Of a stretch of DNA of 64,000 nucleotides, positions 25,949 through 37,717 are shown in pieces. A program made the position numbers and the translations under genes. The stretch is from Helopsaltes ochotensis (lineage: Eukaryota; Chordata; Aves; Passeriformes; Locustellidae): assembly GCA_013400155.1 (NCBI GenBank), contig VXBM01001301.1:56240-120239 (forward strand), read 5' to 3'. Every line of letters starts with the position of its first letter. Within the stretch, counting starts at the first letter, position 1. The notes below the pieces were generated by a model. It saw only the letters and a list, made by a program, of their open reading frames with translations. It made no database searches and had not been told where the DNA came from.

Positions 25949-26032
25949 ATTCTATTCTATTCTATTCTATTCTATTCTATTCTATTCTATTCTATTCTAT
26001 TCTATTCTATTCTATTCTATTCTATTCTATTC
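25949..26032. repeat. (ATTCT)n pentanucleotide microsatellite, about 16.8 units
   Basis: A pure run of 16 complete ATTCT units plus ATTC, without interruption, inside an AT-rich stretch (about 25865-26180). In the CTIF pre-mRNA it reads as AGAAU repeats. The purity suggests length polymorphism. Confidence 0.97.
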
Positions 26033-27217
26033 ACGCAATAAATATATATTCTATATATGCAATAAGCATATATATTTACATGTGAGCAGAATAAATAGCG
26101 ACAGAATACAAGAATCAAGAGGTAAAAATAATACAATAAGAAGTAATAAAAATAAAATAGCAAATACACTAAAAAAATTGGAGAATGTCTCCAGAGACAA
26201 CAAGAGCAGGCAAAAAGCAGGGAATGTGTCTCCTTCCCAGTATTTTTCTCCGTGCTTGAGAGCAGGAGGATGCAGCAGCTGGGGATGTTCCTCGGAGCCA
26301 CCCACAGGGCTGCATTCCCCGTGCCCCTTCAAGCACTACATAGATACATGAGCGTGCACGAATTTAGAACTGCCTTTGAATTGCCTGGGCGTATAGAAAA
26401 TAAATCTCTTCAAAGCTACACGAAGCTTTTGCTGGGGGAGTCCCTCAGTGATTTACAAATGCAGGACGGTTTGATGTTTATCAATATCAGGGGTGTAAGG
26501 GAAGAAAGGTTACCCAAGCTCTGCAAGTTTCTGCAAACCCCTAAACGAAGGTGTCCACACAAGGGCAGCATCATTTGCTATTTCTGTGCTTGTGCTGGGC
26601 CCCTGAGGAGCTGGCATCCATCCTGAGGTTCACCACCAAGATGTTCCTCATCTACACAGAAAGACAGCCATGGAGAGCAGCCAAGGAGGCTTTCCCCACT
26701 GCATCTCCACCTCACCGGGGGAGAGCTCACCAAACTCCTCTGGAGGAAAAACCAAAGGCTGAGATGTTGGCTCATGCACAGACCTTAGAGGTGGACGGAG
26801 TGCTGCTCTGTGGAGCTGAGCTCACCACTGTGGCACATGAGCACACACTTGTATGGCTCTAGGATCTGCTCCAGGGGCATTGGGACCTTTTTCCCCCGCA
26901 TCTCTCAGTGAAACAACCTCTCTGATGTCTGCTGGGCAATGCCCTTTCAGAGACAAGCGGTATCACTCTGCTTTATGTGCACAGATTGGACCATCTGTAA
27001 TTAAATTAAAAACAGCCACAGAAAGAGGACTGATGAGTTTTTTCAGTCAGTGCTGGACATGGTGTACAGGTCAGACACTCTCCAGCCACACTTGGATCCT
27101 CCTGCTTTCACTTCTGCCAAACGACAAACCGTTCCTCGCCAATAATCATGTTGAGAAGGGGAAAAAAAAAATCTGCCTTTCAGTATTAACCATTAATGTA
27201 TTACTTAGAATAACACA

Positions 27218-27310
27218 GAACATCACAGAACCATTAGGGTTGGGAAGGACTTCTAAGATCATTGAGTCCAACCAAATTCCATGTCCCAGTTCCCACAGTA
27301 TCCACCCAGT
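27218..27310 (-). mobile_element. CR1 3' tail fragment
   Basis: ATCACAGAACCATTAGGGTT is followed by GGAAGGACTTCTAAGATCAT and TGAGTCCAACCAAATTCC, the reverse-oriented end of the CR1 type with a 'gagtccaacc' signature. Confidence 0.75.
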
Positions 27311-27704
27311 GTCTATCATTACAACTTAGAGCCCTACAATGCTAAAAGGGCTGCTATCACTGGGAGGTTGTTTGCTCAGACTAAAAAGGCTACAGGAGAG
27401 GAAGAACTTCAGCTCATTCCTCGCAAATCCTCACGCTCAGCTTGGTGAACACTTCACACTGCACTCACATTTACTACAGGGAACCAATCAGCTCTCCAGT
27501 ACCTCACGCCACAATGTCTACATCCCAAGAAATGTGTCAACCTAAATCTTCCTCTTGCATCCCCCACCTGGGATGACAGCAAGGAATTTTTGGCCACCTT
27601 CCTGGCTGAGCCCCTCTATAAATGGTCACACCAATCATCTCAAACTCAACCAAGGCCACTGAGTCTGACGTGAAACCTTTGCCAAAACCCACACTATTCA
27701 TGTC

Positions 27705-28092
27705 AAAGATCTAGAGGGGAAGGGTCTGGAGGGGAAGCCATACAAGGAGGGGCTGAGGGGATTTGGTTTGTTCAGATTGGAGTAGAGACTGCGGGGAGAC
27801 TCACTGTAGTTACTTCTTGTAATGTGCAAAGAAAGGTCAGGCACTGATCTCTGCTCTGTTTGACCAGGGACAGGACCCAGGGAATGGCTGGAACTGTGCC
27901 AAGGAGAGTTAGGTTGGATACCAGGGAAAGGCTCTTCCCCCAGAGGGTGCTAGGGCACTTCCCCAAAGCTTCCAGAGCTCCAGGAGCATTTGGACAATGC
28001 TCTTTTGTTGGGGTGTCTGTGCAGGGTCAGGGGTTGTAGTCCATGATCCTTGTGGGTCCCTTCCAGCTCAGGATGTTCTGTGTTTCTATAAA
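27705..28092 (+). mobile_element. CR1 3' fragment
   Basis: Sense orientation: GGAGGGGCTGAGGGG, CAGATTGGAGTAGAGACTGC, GCTCTTCCCCCAGAGGGTGC, TGTGCAGGGTCAGGGGTTG and GGTCCCTTCCAGCTCAGG, ending TTCTGTGTTTCTATAAAG. It belongs to a CR1 subtype different from the 46 kb copies. Confidence 0.82.
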
Positions 28093-28237
28093 GTTTCTAC
28101 ATCCAGAGCCAAACACAGCACTGAACCAAGGAGGGGCCATTTCTGGGGCATCAGGAGGTTGCAGTATGATGGAGAAACCCTGTGTGAGCGAGCAACTGGG
28201 TTTGCCATTGGGAATGTGTCAGGATGTGCAACAGCAG

Positions 28238-29140
28238 TGCAATAGGGGTGCAACAGGGTAGGCAATGAGGCAAGCCATAGGGTACACATTTGGGTGTGCA
28301 ACAGAGGAGGCATTAGGGTGTGCAACAGGGCATTAGGGTATGCCACAGAGAATTTATTAGGATATGCCATAGGGTATTCATTAGGGTATGCCACAGGGTA
28401 TTCCACAGGATACACAGCAAGGTAAGTCATAAGGTATGCATTTGGGTGTGCAACAGGGTAGGCATTAGGGTGTGCAATAGGATGTGTTTTAGGAAATGCA
28501 TTAGGATATACCATAGGGAATGCTTTAGCATGTACCACGGGGTATGTACTAGGATATACCATGGGGTATGCCATAGGGAATGCATTATGGTAAGTAATAG
28601 GGTGTGCATTAGGATGTACCATAGGATATGCCATGGGAAGTGAATTAGGGTGTGTAATAGGGTGTGCATAGGATACACCATAGGATATGCCATGGGAAGT
28701 GAATTAGGGTGTGTAATAGGGTGTGCATAGGATACACTGTAGGATATGCCATGGGAAGTGAATTAGGGTGTGTAACAGGGTGTGCATAGGATACACCATA
28801 GGATATGCCATGGGAAGTGCATCAGGGTATGCAACAGGGTGTGCATTAGGATGTACCATAGGATATGCCATGGGAAGTGCATTAGGCTCCACCACAAGAT
28901 AGTCACCAGGGAATGCCACAGGCTATCCAACAGGATATGCACTAGGCTACACCACTGAGTATGCATTAGGGTATAAATTTTGGGATGCATCAGGGTGTGC
29001 TATAGGGTATGCCACGGAGTAGTATCCTATGAGGCAGCGAGAGCAGTGTGCCTTAGGGTGTGAAATGGGGTGTACATTAGGGTATGCCACAGGGTATCCA
29101 AAAGAGCACACAGCAGGGCAAGCCACAGGGCATCCAGCAG
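28238..29140. repeat. Minisatellite with 12 bp unit and 59-60 bp higher-order unit
   Basis: The array is built from variants of a 12 bp unit such as GGGTATGCCATA, over about 900 bp. Between 28624 and 28861 a five-unit block repeats with spacings of 59, 59, 59 and 60 bp. The 59 bp version lacks one T in the GCATTAGG word. Minus-strand frames translate as a four-residue x-Tyr-Pro-x repetition, which only mirrors the 12 bp period and is not evidence of coding. Confidence 0.93.
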
Positions 29141-29269
29141 AACCAGCCCTTCTCCTCTGGCACCAAGGCAGCTCCATGTGCAGGGATGCACCAGGCGCTG
29201 GCTCTGGCTGCAGGCCAGCGGGCTCTGCTGCTCTGTGTCGGGATGTTCATTGCGTGATTTTTGAGGTTT

Positions 29270-29290
29270 TTTTTTTTTTATTATTATTAA
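29270..29290. repeat. T-run with ATT repeats
   Basis: A T13-like run is followed by ATTATTATTA. Simple sequence. Confidence 0.7.
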
Positions 29291-29519
29291 AAGAAGCTAT
29301 CAGCCTTCTGTTTGATGTGCTGTTGGCCATGGTTGCCAAGGGGAGCAGTGTACTATTACAGCCCCAGTGATGTCCACTCTAATAATACACTTGGCTCTGC
29401 ATAGCTCAGATGCAGACACAGCTCTGCTATAAAGAGCACGGTTGTTCCAGCAGAGGAGGACTCCAACTTATGTTACATGTGAAGGGTTTGTGGCACATTG
29501 CTTAACACCCCCCGACTGG

Positions 29520-29579
29520 AAAAAGAAAAAAAAAAAAAAAAAGAAAGAAAAAAGAAAAAAAAAAAAAGAAGAAAAAAAA
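29520..29579. repeat. A-rich tract (60 bp)
   Basis: Nearly pure A with scattered G. In the CTIF transcript this is a U-rich run. It could be the tail of an old retroposed sequence, but no body is recognisable to its left. Confidence 0.85.
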
Positions 29580-29825
29580 TTGAAAGCCTGAGCATGCCAG
29601 TGAGTGAAACTATGACAAGCAAAAACGTCTTGCAGGAGAATTTCTTTCAATGTATTAATTAAGAAGGTATTTCTAGAGGCATGAAGAAATTGTCTAAGTG
29701 TCCATTAAGATGTTCTTTCATGTCCTCAGCCACCCAAGATCCCCAGGTGCAGATCACCCAGGTCAAATCCAATGGGTCACACAGCTCAAAATTACTCCTG
29801 CTACCAAAACACTAAACCAAACCCA

Positions 29826-30070
29826 AATCATAGAACTACAGATTTATTTAGGTTGGAAAAGCTGCCTAAGATCATCAAGTCCAACCATTCCCTCAGCACT
29901 GCCAAGGCCACCACTGACCCATGCCCCCAGGTGCCACATTCACGCAGCTTTTAAATCCCTGCCGGAGTGGTGCCTCCACAATTTGCTTGGGCAGCCCGTG
30001 CCAGGGCTGGAAAACACTGGTGCCAAAAGATCCCTCCAGTGCCAAGCTCCCACATGGCAGCTTTACCAGC
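29826..30070 (-). mobile_element. CR1 3' fragment
   Basis: Reverse-oriented: ATCATAGAACTACAGATT, AGGTTGGAAAAGCTGCCTAA, GATCATCAAGTCCAACCATT, CTCAGCACTGCCAAGGCC and GGCAGCCCGTGCCAGGGCTG. This is the same CR1 subtype as the 39.9 kb copy. Confidence 0.85.
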
Positions 30071-30969
30071 TGTCCAACCCATGGCTCCCCTTTCCACATC
30101 TCTCTTCCTGAGAGGTAGGGAGCACCCAAATTCAAGATTTAGCCAACACTGTAGATCAAAACACAGAGTGAAGGATAAATTCAAACCAAAGTTTTCCTGA
30201 TGGATCCTCTTAAAGGATGAAGTGGACCATGCTGGCTGCAGGGAAGATCTTCAGAGGAGCTGCTAGCAGGGAGGGGGATGATGTGACAACACCCTCATGC
30301 TGCAGCACTGGCATGTCTTTTGGGATCAAACCAAGTGCCCTAAGATAAGCTGTGAACATATGCAACCCTTGAGCATGAGCACCTTGTCAACAGCTGAAAA
30401 TAGAAGAGGAGCCAGATAAAAAAGACAGTTTACCGCCTGTTTTGCAGGGAAAAAAACCCACTTTGCTGCTTGTTTTAAGCTCCAGGAGGGTACAAGGACA
30501 GTGTCTACAGGTAAAGGGATGCTGTCCGTAGGTATGAGCACGCTTGCAGGGCACCTCAACGGGTTCATGCACCAGCTCCTGAGGTCCTCCGGTGGGGGTG
30601 AGCTGTTGCCATCGCAGTCCTGAGGAAAAGGGACAAACAAGCCCCTACAAAACAGGAGCATCTGCCGGGAGCAGATGTGGGGGTGAGCGGTGCGGCCCCA
30701 GGCGCCAGCAGCACGGGGAGGGATCACACTGATCCCGATTTATCACACCCCGGCACAGTAATTCCACAGCTCGCCGGTGCCCAGCAAGCCGAGCTCCTTA
30801 CGTCCGGGGATCAGATTAGTCTGAAAGGTGCTAGAGAGACACAAATCCTGCTCTGCAGCAAGCGTTTTATTAAAGGTTTGTTTTTCTTTTTTAATTAACG
30901 GTAAATTATCTGAAAATGGCTGACGGAAAATATCCGACGGTGGAAGCAAGGGCCAGGACTGCAGCTGGG

Positions 30970-31220
30970 TAATGTCCTATCATCAATCATATAAAAATGT
31001 GATTATAACACATGGATATATATGGATAAGTATGTGTAGGTGTGCATATATGTGTATATACGTATGGATATATAATAATTGATATCGATATATTAATATA
31101 TCATACATCAGTAGGATATTCACATTACTCCGTAACATGACATAATATCCAATATGCCTTATTAATACTGGTAATATATCGTATCAGTTCCAACATACCA
31201 TATTCATAATGATAATCAAC
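30970..31220. other. AT-rich stretch with TATA-type runs
   Basis: Words such as ATATATGGATA and GATATCGATATATTAATATA dominate. There is no strict unit and no gene. It may be a decayed dinucleotide array. Confidence 0.6.
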
Positions 31221-32681
31221 CTCCTTATTTCACACCAAGGCAGCTGCAATGACTCCTTCGTGCCTCACACCTGGCTTTGTCTCCAGCCAGGGCTATCAGA
31301 CCTGAATACCTCAAAATATTCCTGGTTTAGGGCTTGACCAAAGTACTTCCGAATCAGTTTGAGTGCATCTGATTGTTTTGTTTGGAAAACGAAATAGTGC
31401 TTGGAGAAAGTCAAAAACCTTTACTATCAGAAAGGAAATGTTGAATTATTTAATTTCACACGGCGTTTTGCTTTTGACCTGTAGAGATCTGTAGCCTTTT
31501 GCCCCATCAAGACGCTTATAAAAGATGCACGGTTTGGGGCTGAACAAATCCCTTTTGCACATTCCTGCAGCACATGAACTCGGTCACTGGCACACCCCGC
31601 TCCCTCTTTGCACTTCATTCCTCCCCAGCTCTCCACAACGCTCCCATCACACTGTGACTGGCTACACGTTCCTGGGAAGCACTTTGAGTCTCTCTGGAGA
31701 TAGGAGATATATTATTTATCCTACACTCATGCTGGGAGGAGCTGAATGGGAAGCCACTCAATCTTGTACAGGATGCTGCAGTATAAATCAGTTTACTGGG
31801 TCTGTTTGCATGGGTGGAAGAGAATAAAGCAAACTGGAAGAGTCCTCCCAGGACTGCCATCAGCATCAGTTTTGGGTTAACACCCTGCTGCTCTCTGGCC
31901 ATCATTCTTGGACTTTATTCTTAGATTGCTCAGCCTAACAGAGAAAGATGCAAGAGTGATCTTGTATGGGAAGAACGGGATGCACAGCAGGTTCAGAGCT
32001 CCCTCCAGCCCCTTGCTGCTAATTCTGGGACTGATTCTGTCAGCAATTTCCCCCATTCTGATGGATAATCCCTTTGGAAATACTCATCCGGACAAAATCA
32101 CCGCCTGGTACAGGTAGTGGGCAGATAGTGTGCTGAACAAGGGCTTTGCAGGGGGGAGTGGGCACGGGGAGAGATGTTGTGTTTGATAAGCACACAGAGC
32201 AATGAGTGAATCCAGTCACCGTGCTGAATTGTCTGATACTGATTTTCACTATTTTGTTTTACTCCTTATTTCCCTGCTTGCTGTGTTGCCCCAAAGCCAA
32301 CTCAAAGTACAGGCAGCCAGGCACAGCATCCAAGAGAGCATCTCCAACAAGAGCAGCAAGAAGAACGACAAGATGAGTCAAAAACTGGAGTGATGCTGAG
32401 CAACTGACTTGTATGGAGAGCAAAGAAACAAAATGTGAGCTCTGTATGTCCCACAGATGGGATGTGTGTGTGAGGGAACAGCCACATGGAAATGCACCTT
32501 AAATCAAGGATGGAGATTTGTGGTTTCAACTCTTGTCTCCAGAGGCGGAAAACTGGAGGTGCATGTGACACCCTCCGAGAAAACAACCTCCCTCTCTGAT
32601 GGTGGCACTGCAGCAAAACACGTTCCTCTCACCAGACCAAGGGCAGTTGAGGATGGCCCTTTTTTCTCATCATACAACATT

Positions 32682-32740
32682 ATTACAGAATCACCCAGGC
32701 TGAAATGATCTCCAAGACAACCAAGTCCACTGTTAACCTC
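32682..32740 (-). mobile_element. CR1 3' tail remnant
   Basis: ACAGAATCACCCAGGCTGAA, then ATGATCTCCAAGACAACC and AAGTCC, matches the CR1 end in reverse orientation with several changes. It is about 60 bp long and old. Confidence 0.55.
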
Positions 32741-33362
32741 AGGGACCAGCTATCAGAGACACTGCTTTTTGCTCCCTCTCCAAGTTTGCTGTCACTGATG
32801 GTTTTGGAGCAGAACAACCCACCAGTTCTCCACATACCACTGAACAAGTCACCCAGAACAGTGAGAAAATACGCAATTATTTCAGTTTGGTTTGCAATTA
32901 GAAACCAGAATCAAGCCCTTCAGCCAGGTGATGTAGCCAAAAGCCTGCTCATGGACCATCCTGGTGTCTACGACCATCAGGGACTTACCTTGGTGCCGCT
33001 GGTGCTGAGATGGACCCTCCACCCTAACAGCCTACATTGAGAGATCCTCCCAGTTCATTTCTTTTCATGCCATGGGGATGCTGCCTCAAACAACTGACTC
33101 ATTACTCAGGCAGGCCCTGGTGTGAGATGCCACAATTCCATGTACAGTTCATGAAATGAGAATGAAGAATACCCTGAAAATGCCCTCAGTGTCACGTTAT
33201 CTACGGTAACCATTAAAGATGTGCACAGACTGAACAACAGATGCAATCTGAACACATCAGCTGGGCTCAAAAGGAATTTGGTGACAGCTCAGCTCCAAAT
33301 AAATGGTAAGACCAACTGAGAGGATGCTATGGGAATCTGAACAACTAACTTTATCCCATTAC

Positions 33363-33662
33363 CTGCAACATGTTGAGGAGCAGACTCCGGAATTTGGTTC
33401 CCTCCACCATGAAGAGGGCCATTTTGTCACAGAGCTTGGCTGCTGTGGAAGCAAAGCTGCGGTCTGTCACCGCTTTCTGGTAGATGGTCTTGACTATCTC
33501 CCCCAGCATCTCCTCAGAGTTGGTGGAGTTCTGAGCCTCCTCCATGAAGGTGGTGAGCTTGGAGTCAACGTCACTGCTATTGTTCCTCATGCTGTTGAGA
33601 ATTTCAATTAATTTGTCCATTTTATTCTTTTCAGGGTCGGTGTTTTCCACCGTGACTTCGTC
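33363..33662 (-). CDS. CTIF: CTIF internal coding exon C (start of MIF4G domain)
   Basis: This 300 bp exon encodes exactly 100 codons in phase 0 at both ends. It opens with an acidic DEVTVENTDPEKNK linker. The first MIF4G helices follow, recognisable by the MDKLIEILNSMRNN segment, the LTTFMEEAQN segment, the EIVKTIYQKAV segment and the final FRSLLLNMLQ. MIF4G is the HEAT-like helical domain shared with eIF4G, CBP80 and PAIP1. In CTIF it carries the eIF3g contact. The donor is TTGCAG/GTAATG. The acceptor is the AG of GGACCAG after a CTTGTCTTTCCCTTTTC pyrimidine tract. Protein similarity to mammalian CTIF is very high here, as expected for the folded domain, and I see no frameshift or stop. Confidence 0.97.
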
Positions 33663-35425
33663 CTGGTCCGTGAAAAGGGAAAGACAAGGCGTCTGTTACA
33701 CAAGGAAAAAACAGATATATCAGCCCATGTCCTTGCAGAAACAGCAAAGGGGAAAGGGGATTGGGAGGACATAAACAGAGAGAGAGAGAAAAAAGACAAA
33801 GCATCTTTTAGTGGCACAGTGGTATAACCTCAGCATTGGAAAGCACAAGCGCATGCATCCCACCCCAGAAATGTCCCCTTTCTCCATTTCCCACATCACT
33901 CAGTCCCAAAATCCTACCCCTCAGCTCAGGGAGAAGATGTTCTTGAGGGTTCTGAGCCAGGATGCCAAAGTCTGATCACCTCTGACTGCCTTTGGCATCT
34001 TGGGCCAGTTTCTGGTGTCTGTGACTTCATGATAATGGACTTTTTTTGCTTCTCTTTAGAAAGTGCACCGATGTTTGCAAAATCTTCAGATAACAATCCC
34101 ACAGAAATATATTTTATAAATATTTTAATATAAAGCATATAAACATACATTATATATATATGTATAAATACAAATACATTTTTAATATATACTTAATGAT
34201 GTAAATTGAGATCAAAGAAGTCACATGATCCCAGCATTCAAAAGACTCTCGACTTTTCCATCTCTTGCTTGTTACACTTTTCACTTCCCATCATTATCAC
34301 AGAAATTATTGCTTCTTTTCAACATTTTATTATGCGCTTTCTCCTTTTTCCCCAGCATCAGTCATGCATCCTGCTCTCTTCCACCCCTCCAGCTCAATCT
34401 TACAAAATACAAACCTGTAGCAATTTTTTGGACAAAGCCAATCCCCAAGGGAGTTGTCCAAACCTTCCATCAGGTTGCGTTGACAACACCCACCCAAGAG
34501 TGGGTGCTGATGAGATTTTTATTCTTACAAGACTCTAAATTTCTGAGAACATTAAAATGAGTACTCTAAAAGTCTCTACTATACTCCCATTGCTTTAAAG
34601 AACTTAAAAATAACGAACAAAATCTCTTACTCCCCCTCATGCCACATCCAGAAATAGTAAATGCTCATGCATTCAAAGGTATACATTTCCAACATGCACT
34701 CCCATGGAATTGTATATGTTCAGGTTATTTTTGCTCTGTATTTTGGAAATCTCATTAGAGACAACCCCACGGACGCTTTTTACCGTCTGACAAAAGAATC
34801 TCAAGAGAAAGAATCTGAGTTTCACAGGGGGCAAATGGAGATATCATCTCCAAATTCCTCAGAAATCTGTGGCTGAATATTGTTTCCAAAAAGGATTTCT
34901 CCTCCGTCACTTGCATGCAATACTTTTGTTATTGTTGGGTGGTTGGAAGGAAGGGGGAAGATAAGGGCATTTCAATTCACTGCAGAGATAAATGGATATC
35001 AGCTTTAAAGCAGCAGAGCCCAACTATTCAGCACTCAAGAATCAAAGTTTGGGATTTAGCTCCGTAGTTGCAGAGAAAAATTGCCTTTTTTAGATATTTT
35101 TTTGCAAAGTGACTGAGCTCTTCTGACCAGGAGGGAGCCACTGTGTGCACCAGCCTTCTCCCATGGAAAAGGGGAGAGTCCCCAGTCCTTGGAGGACTCA
35201 AGCTGGGAGCAACCTCAACCAAGAAGTCAAGCTCAGAGCCTCAATTCTTTCAATGAAAAGCCTCCTGAAGAAGCACAGAGACACCTCAAGAGAAGCTCTG
35301 GCACTGGGCCATTAAGGTAAGTTTGGGAGCACTGATGGAAAGGACCTTTGAGCCCACCCCACCCTTTGTACGGAGAACGGCCGACGGCCAGACTCTCAGA
35401 AAAAGAGCAACCCGAGAAATAATAC
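33663..35425 (-). other. CTIF: CTIF intron between exons B and C (1.76 kb)
   Basis: This short intron is bounded by a GTATTA donor and a GGACCAG acceptor. It contains an AT-rich block at about 34090-34200 with several TATATA-type runs. I see no recognisable coding sequence and no clear CR1. Confidence 0.9.
34090..34200. other. AT-rich block in the short intron
   Basis: TATATTTTATAAATATTTTA and TTATATATATATGTATAAAT words lie between exons B and C. No function is evident. Confidence 0.6.
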
Positions 35426-35867
35426 CTTTTCTTTTAGTCTCCTCCTCAGCCTGTCCTTGGAAGACTGAAGCAGGTTGATCTTGGGCCTGTCGGCGGCGCG
35501 CTCGTGGACGCTGTCCCTCCGCTTGGTCTCGGGCTCGGGGCCGTACTGCTGGCCCTGCTTCTCGGCGGCCTCGGGGCCGCGCGGCGCCTCCGCGGGCGCG
35601 TGCGCCGTGCTGGCCGAGCTGTCCTCGATTTTCAGGCTCTCAGTCTCTTTGGCGTTCCTGTGCGTCTCTTTGTCGTTGGGCGAGTGCTTCTGGTTGTGGT
35701 GCCATCTCCGGTTCTGGCTGTAGCCGTGGTGGCCCGTCCTGCCCGAGGAGTGAGGGGCCTGGCCTCCTTGGTAGAGCTTCTGGTGGTCCCTGTTATGCTT
35801 GGTGCCACCCTGCTGATGATCCGCGTGCTGCTGGGACTTGTTCCCGCTGGGAAGTCTCTGCTGTCGC
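35426..35867 (-). CDS. CTIF: CTIF internal coding exon B (disordered Gln/His/Arg-rich linker)
   Basis: This 442 bp exon is open throughout on the minus strand: one base completing the Arg split with exon A, then 147 codons. The acceptor is CTTACTTTCCAG and the donor is GAAAAG/GTATTA. The product is low-complexity and hydrophilic. It starts RQQRLPSGNK, passes through a His/Gln-rich stretch and a GYSQNRRWHH block, then an Ala/Pro/Glu-rich stretch. It ends in a conserved basic piece, RPKINLLQSSKDRLRRRLKE, that leads into the MIF4G domain. From my memory of the mammalian protein, the Ala/Pro/Glu stretch is shorter here by roughly 15 residues, while the two ends are well conserved. The 3' half is very GC- and CpG-rich (about 35480-35610), unlike the surrounding intron. 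That composition also leaves a long antisense frame open (35504-35878), which I regard as a shadow. This part of CTIF links the CBP80-binding N-terminal half to MIF4G. Confidence 0.95.
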
Positions 35868-37683
35868 CTGGAAAGTAAGGGGAAGTCACTGAGAAGCCAG
35901 TTGGCCTCAGAAATACGTTTTAACTCTTATGGAAACCAAGTAAGTTTTTTGGTTTCTTTGATTTGTTTGTTCGTTTTTTATTTTGCAAACTGAATGGCAG
36001 GGAATTTAAAAAAAAAAAAAAGTGGTAGAGACTCGAAGAAAGTTCATCCATTCCTTCATGGCTCTGTTGGGCCAAAACATTTGTCCCACCGAACAGCTTG
36101 GCCCTTGGCAGGAGACCACAAAAAGGGAGGCAATTTCTTGCCATCTAACATCATGCCTCTAAATTTCTTTCGGTGACAGTCATATTTCAGCTGAAAGTTT
36201 TTGTGAAGTTTGACAAGCTGACTTTGGCTCCCAGGAAAAATTCTCCCAGGTTTCTGAGTTAAATTCTCTGAGGTTTCTGTGTTACTTCCACACTAACCAG
36301 GAAAAACAGCAGCAGCAAGTCAGGTAGGCAAGAAATACCAGGAGATTTTTTTTTTTTTCTGAAGGCTTTAGAGCTCCTGATACACCTGGCCTACAGCATC
36401 ACTTCCTCCTCTTGCCTGCCAACACGGCACACTGCTGCATGGGTTTGCAGCGAGCCATTTTAAGTGCATCAGGAATTTCTAAGTGGAAAACAAATTAACG
36501 AAAAAGCAAGGCACTAAGTAAACTGGTAATCTGCCCACACCAAATGGTTTTGTTTGGCCTTATTTTATACATATCCTTCAGCACTGCTACACCAGGACAG
36601 GCCACACGGATGAAAAGAGGACCATACTTGGCTCTGGCAGCATGGAGAGCATGGCATCCAGGACCACAACCTCCAGAGAGAGGCCTATGTGTACAGAGCT
36701 CCAAAGGGATAATGTGGAAATCCAACAGCCACAAAGAGGAGGAATTGCCCCCAAAGGGTTTACTCAAGAGACTACAACATCTCAGAAAGAGTGAGCAAGA
36801 CCCTGAGTGCTGGCCATAACTGGTAGTCAAAATGGCAAATCCCCAAAAAAACAAGTGTGGATCGGAAGAAATGCTTTGGCAGTCTCAGGCATCTCAGATT
36901 TCCAAACAGGCTGCAGCGTGGCTGTCCCCAGAGAAGACAGAGCCGGAATGCCATCATCCAGCATGCACCCAAGATGGAGATGGTCCTGGCACTGGCTGCC
37001 TTCACCAGGGCTGGGTCTTCACCAGGGTTACCCCAAGCATGCTGGCATCCCCTGCCTGCAGCCTCTTTGATATTGGTCTTAGCACTGAGAGTCCACGGGA
37101 TGTTTTAATGCCCAGCTCTTTACAAGGAGCAGTGCTTGAGGGTGACACAGGACATGTACCCCAGTATCACCCCCGAAAACAAGGAAACAACTTCGAGCGC
37201 TGTGGTGACCACAGCGGTTTGCCTCCAGACTAGTTTGGTAAGTCATGATAAAACCCCTGGTCAGCCTCATCCCTTATCCCAAACCCCCATCCCAATCTGG
37301 ATAAATAGCAGCGTTTACTTTAAGCCCATCCCACAGCAATTAGTTTTAATTTCATCACCGGCACTGCTCAGCTAAGGGTGCTCGGACGAAGGAAGCAGCC
37401 ATTCACAAATACATTTCAATGGTCAGCAGTCTCCAACCCTGCCTGCCAAAGCCAAATGCCACGATTCTGTATTCCTTGGCATCCCCAGGAGTCAAAACCT
37501 ATTTTCTGTGGCCAAATGGCTTTTAACCATGAAGAGTGAGGGCTCATGTTTAACAAACGCGGGACGAAGAGGCTTGTTCATAGCAGTGGAAGGAATTCGT
37601 GTTTGCTCTCAGACCACCAGATCCGGTTTTCGGAGATATTCAGTGTGTGGTTTTCGGATTTGTTTTTCCTTTTTTATTTTTTT

Positions 37684-37717
37684 NNNNNNNNNNNNNNNNN
37701 NNNNNNNNNNNNNNNNN
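37684..37717. other. Assembly gap (34 N) between a T-run and an A-run
   Basis: N bases are preceded by TTTTTTATTTTTTT and followed by A17 and further A-rich sequence. The flanks are roughly complementary, so the missing sequence may be a hairpin-forming or long homopolymer region that failed to sequence. Confidence 0.95.

Larger units (their letters stand above)
12546..33362 (-). other. CTIF: CTIF intron between exons C and D (20.8 kb)
   Basis: The intron is bounded by a GTAATG donor at the right end and a TTGCAG acceptor at the left end, in minus-strand order. It contains seven CR1 pieces, two copies of a 170 bp segment (15.4 and 18.6 kb), an AAACC-rich patch, a CpG island-like block, the (ATTCT)n array, the 12-bp-unit minisatellite, an A-rich tract at 29.5 kb and an AT-rich stretch at 31.0-31.2 kb. 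No additional exon is needed or seen, since the peptide is continuous across it. Confidence 0.9.

Noticed and set aside
28086..28634. Minus-strand frame of 182 residues with repeated Tyr-Pro
   Set aside because: It is the translation of a 12 bp minisatellite, and the frame is lost wherever the unit shifts by one base. No similarity to a real repeat protein.
28238..29140. CRISPR-like array
   Set aside because: Units are contiguous and degenerate with no unique spacers, in a vertebrate intron. It is a minisatellite.
35504..35878. Open frame of about 124 residues on the plus strand with hydrophobic composition
   Set aside because: It is exactly antisense to CTIF exon B. The GC-rich sense codons exclude stops on the opposite strand. 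The sense strand has protein similarity and splice sites, and this frame has neither.
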